The notes: a model not told the origin generated them from the letters alone. DNA of 64,000 bases from a bacterium (GCA_021811315.1 JAJZPF010000005.1:43954-107953); one strand, 5' to 3'; counted from the stretch's first letter, positions 34,302 through 42,317 are shown. Made by a program: numbers and translations.

Positions 34302-35761
34302 TTTTGCACCCACCCTTTCAGGATTTTGGCGCTGGCCGGCTTCTTGAGCAGGGCGAAAAGCGCGTCGAACATCCCCATGGAAAGAGCGCAGCGCCCGCTG
34401 GAGGGCATATCGCCCCACAGCGAACCCTGCGTCTCGTAGTTGTAGACGGGGCAGACCCCGCAGTAAGGTTTGTAAACGCAGCGGGAGCATTGCGGCTGCG
34501 ACTCGAGGTTGGAGGCCGCGGCGCAGGCCCTCGAGGCGGGCGCAAGCATCACTTTGCGGTAGGAATCTTTCAGCACGTTCCCTATCTTGAAGAGGTCGTC
34601 CCCCTCCCAGCCCACCATGCGGCCCTCGTCGCAGGAATAGAGGTCGCCGTTATAGTTGTAAGCCACCTGGCCTATGGCCGCGCCGCAGGGGCAGCGCATG
34701 TCCAGGTAGCCGGGGTCGCCGCCGTTGACGATCTTCTCGAGCATGATCACGGCGTGGCGCTCGCGGATCTTCTTTCCGGCGGCGTTCAGCTTCAGGATGT
34801 AATTCAGGGTGTTGCGGTAAAAGCCGGCGAACTCCCCGGCGGAATAGCCGATCTTCGGCCAGAGGTTCTTGGCGTAGCCGATTGGGGCGAGCGGCCGCGC
34901 GAAAATATCGGTGAGGCCGTTGCGCACGTATTCGTCCACTATCTCTTTTTCCCGGCCGAGCGAATACTTCGACACGGTGAGCAGCGCGCTCGGGTTGAAA
35001 GTCTTGTACTCCGGGACCTGCTTCGCGGCGCGGCCGATGAAGTACTTGAGCCAGCGCACGGTATCGGCGTGGGAATTGCCGCCGGTGAAGATCCTGTTCT
35101 TATTGTGCAGGTCGGCCGGGCCGTCCAGGGAAGTGCAGACGGAAACCTCGTTCTCCACCAGGAAGCGGGCTTTCTCTTCCGTCATCAGGCTGAAATTCGA
35201 GACCAGGGCCAGGCGGACTTCGCGGCCGAGCTCCTTGGCGCGGCGGCGGGCGTAAAGCACGGAGTCCTTCAGCGTGTCCCAGTTGAGAAGCGGCTCGCCG
35301 CCCTGGAATTCTATAGTGATGCCGGGATTGGTGCTCTTGAGGGCGAAATCAACGCTCTTGCGGGCCACCGCGCGGCTCATATCGGTGCGCCCGCCCGCGG
35401 CGCCCAGCGCCCCGGATTGGCAATAAAGGCATTTGTGGTTGCAGCGCAGCGTCATGACCAGGATGTGCAGGCCGGGGCCCGAGCCGAGGAAAGCGTTCTT
35501 TTTCGAGCAGGCGGCGGCGTAGCCCTCGAAGTCCGTCATCTCGCGCACGAAGCCCTTGGCCGCAAGCTCGCCGTAAAGCTTCTCGCCCGAGCCGAGGCGC
35601 CCCGCCGAGAAGCGCGCGAAATCGGCTTTGGAAACGGCGGCGGTGAAGCCGGCGTCGTTGGAAAGCAGGACGGAGCCGTCCGCCATCCGCCGGAAGGTGA
35701 AATAAGGGAGGCCGGCTATGCGCGGCTTACCGGTTTTTTTTGCGGCCGTTTTTGGAGTCAT
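34298..35761 (-). CDS. hxsB: HxsB-like radical SAM maturase with SPASM-type domain (copy 2)
   Basis: 487 residues, paralogous over its full length to the 14036 gene. It has YFTFRRMADGSVLLSNDAG at the N-terminus, CNHKCLYCQSG, GITIEFQGGEPLLNWDTL, VCTSLDGPADLHNKNRIF, MRCPCGAAIGQVAYNYNG and the terminal CSRCVYKPYCGVCPVYN (SPASM-like). It overlaps the HxsD-like gene upstream by 35 nt and the second HxsD-like gene downstream by 4 nt, so the three are one translational unit. No His-Xaa-Ser repeat gene is in this operon. It may serve the peptide at 12357 or one outside the window. Confidence 0.82.
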   Translation of the reverse strand: MTPKTAAKKTGKPRIAGLPYFTFRRMADGSVLLSNDAGFTAAVSKADFARFSAGRLGSGEKLYGELAAKGFVREMTDFEGYAAACSKKNAFLGSGPGLHILVMTLRCNHKCLYCQSGALGAAGGRTDMSRAVARKSVDFALKSTNPGITIEFQGGEPLLNWDTLKDSVLYARRRAKELGREVRLALVSNFSLMTEEKARFLVENEVSVCTSLDGPADLHNKNRIFTGGNSHADTVRWLKYFIGRAAKQVPEYKTFNPSALLTVSKYSLGREKEIVDEYVRNGLTDIFARPLAPIGYAKNLWPKIGYSAGEFAGFYRNTLNYILKLNAAGKKIRERHAVIMLEKIVNGGDPGYLDMRCPCGAAIGQVAYNYNGDLYSCDEGRMVGWEGDDLFKIGNVLKDSYRKVMLAPASRACAAASNLESQPQCSRCVYKPYCGVCPVYNYETQGSLWGDMPSSGRCALSMGMFDALFALLKKPASAKILKGWVQK

Positions 35762-36206
35762 ACTTTTCTTCCCATGTGCTGGTGATCCCCAGGGGGTCGG
35801 CCGAAGCGCCCTTGGCGGTCTCCGCCTTTATCTCGCCCTCTATCTGGTTTATCAGGTCGTTAAGCTCTTTTTCCTGCTGGGGCGTAAGGCCGGAATCGTC
35901 CTTTTCGGGAGGCTTGGGCTGGTAGTTCATGGCCTTGAGCAGGAGGAATTCCCGCAGCTCCCTGTTCTCCGAGGAAACGCGCTCGCGGAGCTTCTCGTCC
36001 TCGAGCTCCCCGCTGAAAAGCCGCGCCAGGCCCGCCGCTTTGGCCGCTGAGATTCCGGGTTTCGGGGACAGGTCCACCTGCACCTTGCCGCCGGGCAGCG
36101 GTTTAATAAAAGCGTAGGCCAGGCCGCCCAGGGAATGGGCGGCGTAGCGGATAGAATCGAGACCGTATTTTTTCAGGCTGACCTGGATTGAAATATTTTT
36201 AGACAA
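35727..36206 (-). CDS. HxsD-like protein (copy 1, extended)
   Basis: The track ORF to 36332 includes upstream sequence. A TTG at 36206 follows AAGGAG at good spacing and gives 159 residues (SKNISIQVSLKKYGLDSIRYAAHSL). The region VDLSPKPGISAAKAAGLARLFSGELEDEKLRERVSSENRELREFL resembles the second half of HxsD, with its 'l.D..LRE.v...' segment. It ends with an extra acidic/charged ~70 residues (GLTPQQEKELNDLINQIEGE) not expected in HxsD. It is 34 nt overlapped with hxsB copy 2. This is the first gene of the long operon as I draw it. Confidence 0.55.
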   Translation of the reverse strand: MSKNISIQVSLKKYGLDSIRYAAHSLGGLAYAFIKPLPGGKVQVDLSPKPGISAAKAAGLARLFSGELEDEKLRERVSSENRELREFLLLKAMNYQPKPPEKDDSGLTPQQEKELNDLINQIEGEIKAETAKGASADPLGITSTWEEKYDSKNGRKKNR

Positions 36207-36268
36207 ACGGAACTCCTTGGACTTAGAACGGCCGCCGGCCACGGGGCGCGGGAGCCTGAAATTTAAGG

Positions 36269-36991
36269 TTAGAACTTGCAGCAGACCATGGTTCCGCCCC
36301 AATCTTCGCCCATCACTACAAACGTGCCCCAAGCGCTGGTGGTGCTGCCGCCGGGAAGGAAACCGGTGACCCTGGCCACCCCGTCGCCCATGAACCCCAC
36401 CACGCTTTTCCCGGCGGGGCAGTTTACGATGCCGCCGACGCTGTAGCCGATGCGGCTGCAGACGTTTATTATGGTCCCGGTCACGTTGAGGTCGCCGTTC
36501 ACGTCCAGGCGGTCCCAGATGCTGACGGAACGACCGCCGCCTATGCCGCCGGAGCGCCCGAGTATCATCAGGGTATTGTAATTAGAGGCGTTCTCGATAG
36601 CCGCATTGCCCCAGGCATTGCCGATGCCGGTGTGGCCGTGCCCGGTATTATTGAAGTAAATGTCGGAATTTGTAAGATAGGTCTGCCCCTGGGTGGAGGT
36701 TCCGGCGACGGTAGCATTACCGGTAACGTTCGAATTGCCGAACACGTGGAGCTTGCTGGTCGCGGCCCCGTTGCCCACGGAGAGATTGCCGCCGTCGCGG
36801 GCCAGAATAGTGTTCTGGGTCGTAAGCAGGCTGACATAGCCGCCGTAGGGGGCCGGGTAATAAGTAGTAAGCGTGAGGCTTTCAGAGCCGATGAAGCCCG
36901 GGTGCCAGCAAATGAAGAACAGGACAAGCAGGGGAAGCGCGTTTTTCCTGCTGAATTTGACCTTTGTTCTGAGTTCTTCCATAGTTTCCAT
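36269..36991 (-). CDS. Secreted protein of unknown function (surface/tail-fibre-like)
   Basis: I choose the ATG at 36991 (METMEELRTKVKFSRK), giving 240 residues. A signal peptide (NALPLLVLFFICWHPGFIGSES) precedes LTLTTYYPAPYGGYVSLLTTQ. Next come NATVAGTSTQGQTYLTNSDIYF-type beta-rich, Asn/Gly/Thr-rich segments and a Cys-containing tail (VNCPAGKSVVGF, MVCCKF). It looks like an exported fibrous or adhesive protein. The ATTCTAATAGAT element sits 48 nt upstream, as it does for the barnase-like gene. It lies 62 nt before the HxsD-like gene, so it may or may not be in that operon. No HXS repeat is present. Confidence 0.6.
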   Translation of the reverse strand: METMEELRTKVKFSRKNALPLLVLFFICWHPGFIGSESLTLTTYYPAPYGGYVSLLTTQNTILARDGGNLSVGNGAATSKLHVFGNSNVTGNATVAGTSTQGQTYLTNSDIYFNNTGHGHTGIGNAWGNAAIENASNYNTLMILGRSGGIGGGRSVSIWDRLDVNGDLNVTGTIINVCSRIGYSVGGIVNCPAGKSVVGFMGDGVARVTGFLPGGSTTSAWGTFVVMGEDWGGTMVCCKF

Positions 36992-37038
36992 AGAGCCCCC
37001 ATCCGGACCTTCGGAACGGCCTGTCTCTCCCCGCCTGC

Positions 37039-37050
37039 ATTCTAATAGAT
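37039..37050 (-). promoter_or_regulatory. Shared 12-mer element upstream of the secreted-protein gene
   Basis: Plus-strand ATTCTAATAGAT (minus ATCTATTAGAAT) ends 48 nt from the start at 36991. The identical 12-mer is 48 nt from the start at 38071. TAGAAT inside it could be a -10 box. Confidence 0.45.
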
Positions 37051-37112
37051 ATCTACTATATAGCATAGCAGAAAAGTCCGGGTATTTCAATGCCGGGAGG
37101 AAAGCAGGCGAA

Positions 37113-37505
37113 TTAGAGGAGGATCACCACAAAAACGGCCTTAAACTTGTCTTTCAGGAAAGACCTGGCCTCGCCGGCTATCTCGGCAAAGTCCTCGAGG
37201 TCTTTCGGGGAGGAGGAAAGGAAAGCCCCGGAGCCGCGCACGGCCAGGACATAGCCCTGGGCGGGGATCTCTCCCGGGAGGGAGCGGAGGCAGTCGAGCA
37301 GGGCGTCCCAGTTCCCCCCGAAATAGGCCGGGAACCGGAAGGCCGCGGCCAGGGCTTCCATCAGCCCGGCTTTGTCCGCGATCTTCGCGCCGTCAACGTA
37401 AGCGGTGAAAAAAGACGGCGGAGGGAATAGTTTTCCTATTTCCTCCGCCGCCTTTCCGCTGGCCCTGAAGTCCAGGAAAAGTCCCTCCTCTCCGGGCAGG
37501 GCCAT
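37113..37505 (-). CDS. Barstar-family RNase inhibitor
   Basis: 130 residues. YVDGAKIADKAGLMEALAAAFRFPAYFGGNWDALLDCL is the barstar core (the 'dg..i.d...ll..la..l.fP.yfG.NwDAl.d.L' pattern). It is 5 nt downstream of a secreted barnase-like RNase gene, so this is the cytosolic immunity protein that neutralises the enzyme before export. The pair is transcribed together from the promoter upstream of the RNase gene. Confidence 0.88.
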   Translation of the reverse strand: MALPGEEGLFLDFRASGKAAEEIGKLFPPPSFFTAYVDGAKIADKAGLMEALAAAFRFPAYFGGNWDALLDCLRSLPGEIPAQGYVLAVRGSGAFLSSSPKDLEDFAEIAGEARSFLKDKFKAVFVVILL

Positions 37506-37510
37506 CGGTT

Positions 37511-38071
37511 CTAGTAAACCACCGTCAGCAATATGAAGTGCGCGTAATGGTCGGGCGTGTAATAGATCTTCTCGCCGCCGCCGATTATGATGCGCTCCGA
37601 GCCGCGGGCGCTCAGGTCGGGCGCGACCTGGTAAGTGGTCCCGCCTATAACGACCACGTGCGGCGCGCTGCCGGTAAGCAGCGTGTACTCGTGGTAGAAG
37701 CCCTTGGGCTGTACCGGCAGGCGGCCTTCCTTGTTGCTGAAGATAGCGCCGTCCTGCGCGTAGGGCAGGTGGGCGCCGTTGTAGATGTCAGTAATCAGCT
37801 TCATCATCGATCTGATGCGGGAAGCGTCTTCTATCTTCGGCGTAAAGTCGCGGCCGGGGGCCGGAGAGGCGGCGGCTGCTTTGGGAAGAACGGCCTCGGG
37901 AGCGGAAGCGGGTACGGCGGGAAGCTCCACCAAATTCCTGAATTCGGCGCCGGAAACGAGTTCGGCGAGCGCGGCCGGTTTTACGTCGGCGGCGGCATAA
38001 GAGGACAAACCGGAAAGAGAGAGGACCAGAACAGCCGCAAGCTTCATCCAAAGGTTCTTGTTTTTAAGCAT
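37511..38071 (-). CDS. Secreted barnase-like (microbial RNase) ribonuclease
   Basis: 186 residues. A signal peptide (KLAAVLVLSLSGLSSYAAA) and an Ala/Pro-rich spacer come first. The C-terminal domain has the microbial RNase features: NKEGRLPVQPKGFYHEYTL (catalytic Glu in HEYT), SERIIIGGGEKIYYTPDHYAHF (Arg and the general-acid His). This matches barnase/RNase Sa-type guanyl-preferring RNases. AAAGGA precedes the ATG. It is directly followed by barstar. The role is probably extracellular RNA degradation or a toxin against neighbours. Confidence 0.85.
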   Translation of the reverse strand: MLKNKNLWMKLAAVLVLSLSGLSSYAAADVKPAALAELVSGAEFRNLVELPAVPASAPEAVLPKAAAASPAPGRDFTPKIEDASRIRSMMKLITDIYNGAHLPYAQDGAIFSNKEGRLPVQPKGFYHEYTLLTGSAPHVVVIGGTTYQVAPDLSARGSERIIIGGGEKIYYTPDHYAHFILLTVVY

Positions 38072-38118
38072 GCTGATTTTCCTTTTGACCGAATATTTAC
38101 CCGCAGCGATACAGCTAT

Positions 38119-38130
38119 ATTCTAATAGAT
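38119..38130 (-). promoter_or_regulatory. Shared 12-mer element upstream of the barnase-like gene
   Basis: ATTCTAATAGAT on the plus strand, 48 nt from the ATG at 38071, identical in sequence and distance to the copy at 37039. TTGACA lies just upstream on the minus strand, but its spacing does not give a standard -35/-10 pair. Confidence 0.45.
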
Positions 38131-38268
38131 GTCAACTTTCTGCCGAGGGTCCAAGTGCCTAGCCGCGTCTGGGCCAAAGGACCCATTCAATAAGGCCGAT
38201 ACTTTAATGATAAAATACAAGCGTGGCCGTCTGACGGGCATTGCCCTTGATACGGCACCTGCATAGCA

Positions 38269-39189
38269 ATGAGAAAGAACACACCTAAACCCGGCTGGAT
38301 AAGCGAGCAGCTCTGCGTGCAGACGGCGCGCACCTGCAACCTCTTCTGCGTTTATTGCCAGAACCCGCCGACCGGCGTCTCCGCGCCGAAAGAAAAGACC
38401 GCCGCGCTGATCAGGAAAAAAGGGATCAAAGCGGTCAGCCTCGAAGGCGGCGGGGAGCCGACGGCCGGCGCGGATTTCTTCGACTGGCTCAAGACCCTCA
38501 AAGCGGCCGGGGTGAGCAACTTCATGCTTTCCACCAACGCCGTGGCGCTCTCGGACCCGGACTTCTGCCGCAAAGCGGAAAAAGCCGTGGACTATTTCAC
38601 GGTCAACTTCCCCTCCTCCGATCCCGGGACCTACCGGAAAGCCACCCGCAGCGTGAAATTCGACATGGCCGTGAAGGGCCTCGAGAACCTTAAAGCCCTG
38701 GGCGCCGAGGACAAGATCCGCCTCTTCCATATAATCTTCAAAGACAATTACCGCCTGCTCCCGGCCTTCGCCGACTGGGTCATAAAGACCTTGCCCGGGC
38801 TCGCTTTCGTCAACTTCACCTTCGTGCGCAATGCCGGGCGCGTAGGGGACAGCGCGGAGATAGTCCCCCGTTACTCCGAGGTAGAGCCTTTCCTGAAAGT
38901 GGCGCTCGCCAAGCTGAAGCTTAAAAAGATAAAAGCCGTGGTCCAGAACGTGCCGCTCTGCCGGCTTAAGAATTTCGAGGGCTTCTCGTTCGAATTCCAG
39001 CGCTGGCGCCGGGGCGACCGCATCCTGGAAGCCGGCATCGCGGGGAAAGCGAAGAACCCGGCCTGCGGGCGCTGCACCCTGGAACCCGCCTGCTGCGGAG
39101 CCAGGGCGGATTACCTGAAGATACACGGGAACAAAGAACTGGTCCCCTCGGCGAAAGACCCGGGAACCCTGGCCGCCGAGGCCTTTTAA
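38269..39189 (+). CDS. Radical SAM protein with C-terminal Cx2Cx5C site
   Basis: 306 residues. CNLFCVYCQNPP is the cluster motif and AVSLEGGGEPTAGADF is the GGE region, with one extra Gly. STNAVALSD, VPLCRLKNFEG and CGRCTLEPACCGARADYLKIHGNKELVPS follow, so the C-terminus carries the same signature as its minus-strand paralogs. It begins a three-gene plus-strand operon with a U32 pair immediately following (no gap). The pairing repeats the radical SAM plus U32 theme seen at 1760-6921. Confidence 0.83.
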   Translation: MRKNTPKPGWISEQLCVQTARTCNLFCVYCQNPPTGVSAPKEKTAALIRKKGIKAVSLEGGGEPTAGADFFDWLKTLKAAGVSNFMLSTNAVALSDPDFCRKAEKAVDYFTVNFPSSDPGTYRKATRSVKFDMAVKGLENLKALGAEDKIRLFHIIFKDNYRLLPAFADWVIKTLPGLAFVNFTFVRNAGRVGDSAEIVPRYSEVEPFLKVALAKLKLKKIKAVVQNVPLCRLKNFEGFSFEFQRWRRGDRILEAGIAGKAKNPACGRCTLEPACCGARADYLKIHGNKELVPSAKDPGTLAAEAF

Positions 39190-40137
39190 ATGAAGATCGT
39201 TTCCTGCTTTTCAAGCCTCAAAGAACTTGCGCCGCTGGCCGAAGCCGGCGCCGACGAGTTCTATACCGCCGTCGAGGGACTGCCGGCCTTCAGCGTCGGG
39301 TTCCTGCCGGACCGCGACCTGGCCCCGGCCATAAAGAAAGCCCACGCGCTCGGGAAGAAGATAGCGCTGGCGGTCAACGCCATCCACGCCCCCGCCACGG
39401 ATAAAAGGCTCGCCGCCATCGAGAAGCGGATAAGGGCCCTGGACAAGCTCGGCATGGACGCTTTTATCATTTCCAACCCCTACCTGCTCGCCCTGTTCTC
39501 GGGCCGCGGGAAGCGCCTGCGGGCTGAGCTCCACCTGAGCTCGGTGCAGCCGGTCTTCAACAGCCTCGGCGCCGCTTTTTTTACCCGCTTCGGCGTCTCC
39601 CGCCTCATCCTCCCGAACCAGCTTTCCCCGCATGAAGCGCGGAAGATACTCGCGCTCTGCGGCGCGAAGGGCATAGAGACGGAGATCTTCGATTACCGCT
39701 TCTTCGGCTGCGCCTACATCAACGGCCGCTGCCACATGCACAAGCCCGACCATTACACGCTGAAGTCCGCGATCCTGGAAGGGAATCTCTGCCGCATAAA
39801 CGCGAAGCCGGGCGGGCTGGTAAAGCTCGGGACCCTCGACCTGCCGGGCCGCGCAAAAGAACTCCCGGCGCTGGTGAACCGCCTGGAGAACAGGTTTACC
39901 TGCGGAGGCTCGCCCAGGCTGTCCAATGCCGCGGCCTTTTTTGATTTTTTCATCTCCGGCGCGCACTACCTGAAGTACGGCACGCGCCACGACCGCCCGG
40001 AAGTGAAAGTTAAAAAGGTCGGCGAGCTGCGCGCCATGCTCAGCCTGGCGGAAAAACTTTCCGGTTCTATGCCGAAAGCGGAAGCACGGCGGGCCTTCGT
40101 AAAAGAGCTGTCGCGCTGGAACGGGGGCGGCTTTTAA
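39190..40137 (+). CDS. U32-family protein, UbiU-like partner (pair 3)
   Basis: 315 residues starting directly after the radical SAM stop. MKIVSCFSSLKELAPLAEAGADEFYTAV is the U32 barrel start. Cysteines GCAYINGRC (Cx6C, exactly the spacing of the first two UbiU ligands), NLC and TCGG supply a four-Cys set for a 4Fe-4S cluster. It is more UbiU-like in Cys spacing than the two pairs at 1760-5141. Its partner follows with no gap. The predicted role is O2-independent hydroxylation of an unknown substrate; protease activity is unlikely. Confidence 0.82.
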   Translation: MKIVSCFSSLKELAPLAEAGADEFYTAVEGLPAFSVGFLPDRDLAPAIKKAHALGKKIALAVNAIHAPATDKRLAAIEKRIRALDKLGMDAFIISNPYLLALFSGRGKRLRAELHLSSVQPVFNSLGAAFFTRFGVSRLILPNQLSPHEARKILALCGAKGIETEIFDYRFFGCAYINGRCHMHKPDHYTLKSAILEGNLCRINAKPGGLVKLGTLDLPGRAKELPALVNRLENRFTCGGSPRLSNAAAFFDFFISGAHYLKYGTRHDRPEVKVKKVGELRAMLSLAEKLSGSMPKAEARRAFVKELSRWNGGGF

Positions 40138-40962
40138 ATGGCTTTGGAAAAAGGACTGCGGCTCGGGACGATGACGCTGGAGGCCCTGAAAAGCTCCGGC
40201 GGGCTCGACGCCGCGCTGAAAGGCTTCGAACGGTTTTACCTGGGCCCGGAATTCTGCGAGAACCTCATCGACGCCTCGGTCTGCGGGGAGGCCGCCTGGC
40301 TGCAGGGCCGGGGCAAAAAGATCTGCCTCCTTACCCCGCTTATAAGCGAGAAAGGCGCCGGGCTCCTCGACAAGGTCTTTAAGAAGCTTTTAAAGTCCGT
40401 AGAGAGCGGGAAAATAGACCCCGCCGGGCTCGAGGTGACGGTGAACGACTTCGGGGCCATCGAACTGGCGAAGCGCAACCGGCTGCCGTTCAGGCTGAAC
40501 GCGGGCCGGCTGCTCCGCGATAATGTTTTCGACGATACCGGGCGGGCCGTCACGGTCCATAACGGGCTGGCCCTGAAATTTTTCCGCGAACTCGGAATAA
40601 CCCGCTTCGAGCTCTCCACCCTCGGCATCCGCCCCGACGTTAATTTCGCCAAAGGCGCGGCTTTCGGGTTCGACCGGAGGGACTTCAGCCTGACCCTTTA
40701 CTACCCGTACCTGAACCTGACCACCACGCGCACCTGCCTGGTCGGGATGCGCGACGTGCCGCCCGAAGAATCCGTGCGCGGCGTGGACTGCGCGCGGGAA
40801 TGCGTCATCAGCTCCTTCGAGCTGGCCCACCCGTCCATAAAAGAAAAGCTGCTTATCCGCGGGAACACCGTCTTCCTTAAGTTCCCCGACAAATTCTACG
40901 CCTCTGAAAAAGGCCTGGCGAGAATGAACGTGGACCGCCTGGTCTACGCCCCCTTCCCTTAA
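40138..40962 (+). CDS. U32-family protein, UbiV-like partner (pair 3)
   Basis: 274 residues. An early Cys lies in YLGPEFCENL (C40, near UbiV's C39), with later TRTCLVGM and VDCARECVIS (Cx3C at the end of the set). This is the UbiV layout. It starts immediately after the UbiU-like stop and ends the operon at a strong terminator. It is paralogous to the 2601 and 4263 proteins but clearly more diverged. It is most likely the iron-sulfur partner subunit of the 39190 protein. Confidence 0.8.
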   Translation: MALEKGLRLGTMTLEALKSSGGLDAALKGFERFYLGPEFCENLIDASVCGEAAWLQGRGKKICLLTPLISEKGAGLLDKVFKKLLKSVESGKIDPAGLEVTVNDFGAIELAKRNRLPFRLNAGRLLRDNVFDDTGRAVTVHNGLALKFFRELGITRFELSTLGIRPDVNFAKGAAFGFDRRDFSLTLYYPYLNLTTTRTCLVGMRDVPPEESVRGVDCARECVISSFELAHPSIKEKLLIRGNTVFLKFPDKFYASEKGLARMNVDRLVYAPFP

Positions 40963-41000
40963 AAAAAAGCCCCCGGGGGTTCCCGGGGGCCTTTTATTTC
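40961..41000. terminator. Bidirectional intrinsic terminator
   Basis: GCCCCCGGG and CCCGGGGGC form a 9-bp stem with a GGTT loop, with an A-run before and CTTTTATTT after. It serves the U32 operon and the convergent phoH2 gene. Confidence 0.9.
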
Positions 41001-41015
41001 CTTAACCTTCCGCGG

Positions 41016-42317
41016 CTACAGCAGTTCCGCCACGAGCGCGGCCAGCGGGCTGCGCTCGGTCTTGGTGAAGGTCAGGTGGCCGTAGATCTTCTGGCCGCGC
41101 ATGCGGTCGACGATATAAGTGAGGCCGTTGGAGGCTATGTCCAGGTAAGGGTTGTCTATCTGGTACGGGTCCCCGGTCACCACGACTTTCGTTCCCTCGC
41201 CGGCGCGCGAAAGGATGGTCTTTATCTCGTGCGGCGTCAGGTTCTGCGCGTCGTCCACGATCATGTACTGCTTCGGCAGCGAGCGGCCGCGGATATGGGT
41301 CACCGAGGCGATCTCGATCTTCTCGTTCTGCAGCAGGTACTCGAACTTCTCGACGGCGCTTTCCTGGTGGCGCTTGTCCATCACGAACTCTAAATTATCG
41401 TAGATCGCGCCCATCCAGGTGGAGAGCTTCTCTTCCTTCGTGCCCGGGATGAAGCCGATATCCTTGCCGACCGGCACTATCGGGCGGCAGATGATGAGCT
41501 TGCGGTAGACGCTTTCCTCGACGGACTTCTGCAGGCCGCAGACCAGCGTCACCAGCGTCTTGCCGGTGCCGGCGGCGCCGAGCAGCGTTACCAGCTTCAC
41601 GGAATCGTCCAGCAGCAGCTCCATCGCGCAGCGCTGCTCCTTGTTCAGGGGGCGGATGCCCCAGGGGGAGGGCTCGGGGTTGAGCGCCCTTATCTTCGAC
41701 GTATCGTTAGGGTCGACGCGGCCGAGGGCGGATTTCTTGGGATCGCCCTTCGTGCGCAGCACCACGAATTCGTTGGGCGACAGCTCTTTGTCCGGGCTGT
41801 TCATGACGTGGTCTTTGTAAAATTTGTCAACGTCGGACGCGGAAACGTCCAGGGTGATCAGGCCGGGATAGAGCTCGTCCACGTTCACTTTGCCGGCTTC
41901 GTAATCCTCGGTGGTGAGGCCGACGGCCTCCCCCTTCAGGCGCAGGTTTATATCCTTGGTGACCAGGACGGTGTTGTTCTTTTTCTGCTGGTACCAGTAG
42001 GCCGTGTTGAGGATGCGGTTATCCATCTCCAGCAGCTTGAATTCCTTGGGCAGGACCTGCACGTGGTCCAGGTCGACTATCAGCGTGCCGCCGGCCTCGG
42101 TCTTCACGCCGGCGTTCAGTTTCCCCTTGGCCCTGAACTCGTCCAGCTTGCGGGACACGATGCGCGCGCTTTTGCCGCGTTCGTCGCCGGCGCGCTTGAA
42201 ATTATCCAGCTCCTCTATGACGGAGATCGGGATCACTACGGTATTGTCTTCGAATTTGGTGAAGGAAAGAGGGTCGTGTATAAGGACGTTAGTGTCGAGT
42301 ATATAGACTTTTTTCAT
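41016..42317 (-). CDS. PhoH2-type protein: PIN nuclease domain plus PhoH ATPase
   Basis: 433 residues. The N-terminal PIN domain has YILDTNVLIHDP (metal Asp) and VIEELDNFK. The C-terminal PhoH-type ATPase domain has the Walker A GAAGTGKT and the IVDDAQNLTPHEIKTILSRAG segment, plus GDPYQID. PhoH2 proteins act as RNA helicase/ribonuclease in RNA turnover. AAGGGAGAAAAA precedes the start. It is divergent from bamA across about 240 bp that contain only GC-rich sequence and no gene I can see. Confidence 0.9.
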   Translation of the reverse strand: MKKVYILDTNVLIHDPLSFTKFEDNTVVIPISVIEELDNFKRAGDERGKSARIVSRKLDEFRAKGKLNAGVKTEAGGTLIVDLDHVQVLPKEFKLLEMDNRILNTAYWYQQKKNNTVLVTKDINLRLKGEAVGLTTEDYEAGKVNVDELYPGLITLDVSASDVDKFYKDHVMNSPDKELSPNEFVVLRTKGDPKKSALGRVDPNDTSKIRALNPEPSPWGIRPLNKEQRCAMELLLDDSVKLVTLLGAAGTGKTLVTLVCGLQKSVEESVYRKLIICRPIVPVGKDIGFIPGTKEEKLSTWMGAIYDNLEFVMDKRHQESAVEKFEYLLQNEKIEIASVTHIRGRSLPKQYMIVDDAQNLTPHEIKTILSRAGEGTKVVVTGDPYQIDNPYLDIASNGLTYIVDRMRGQKIYGHLTFTKTERSPLAALVAELL

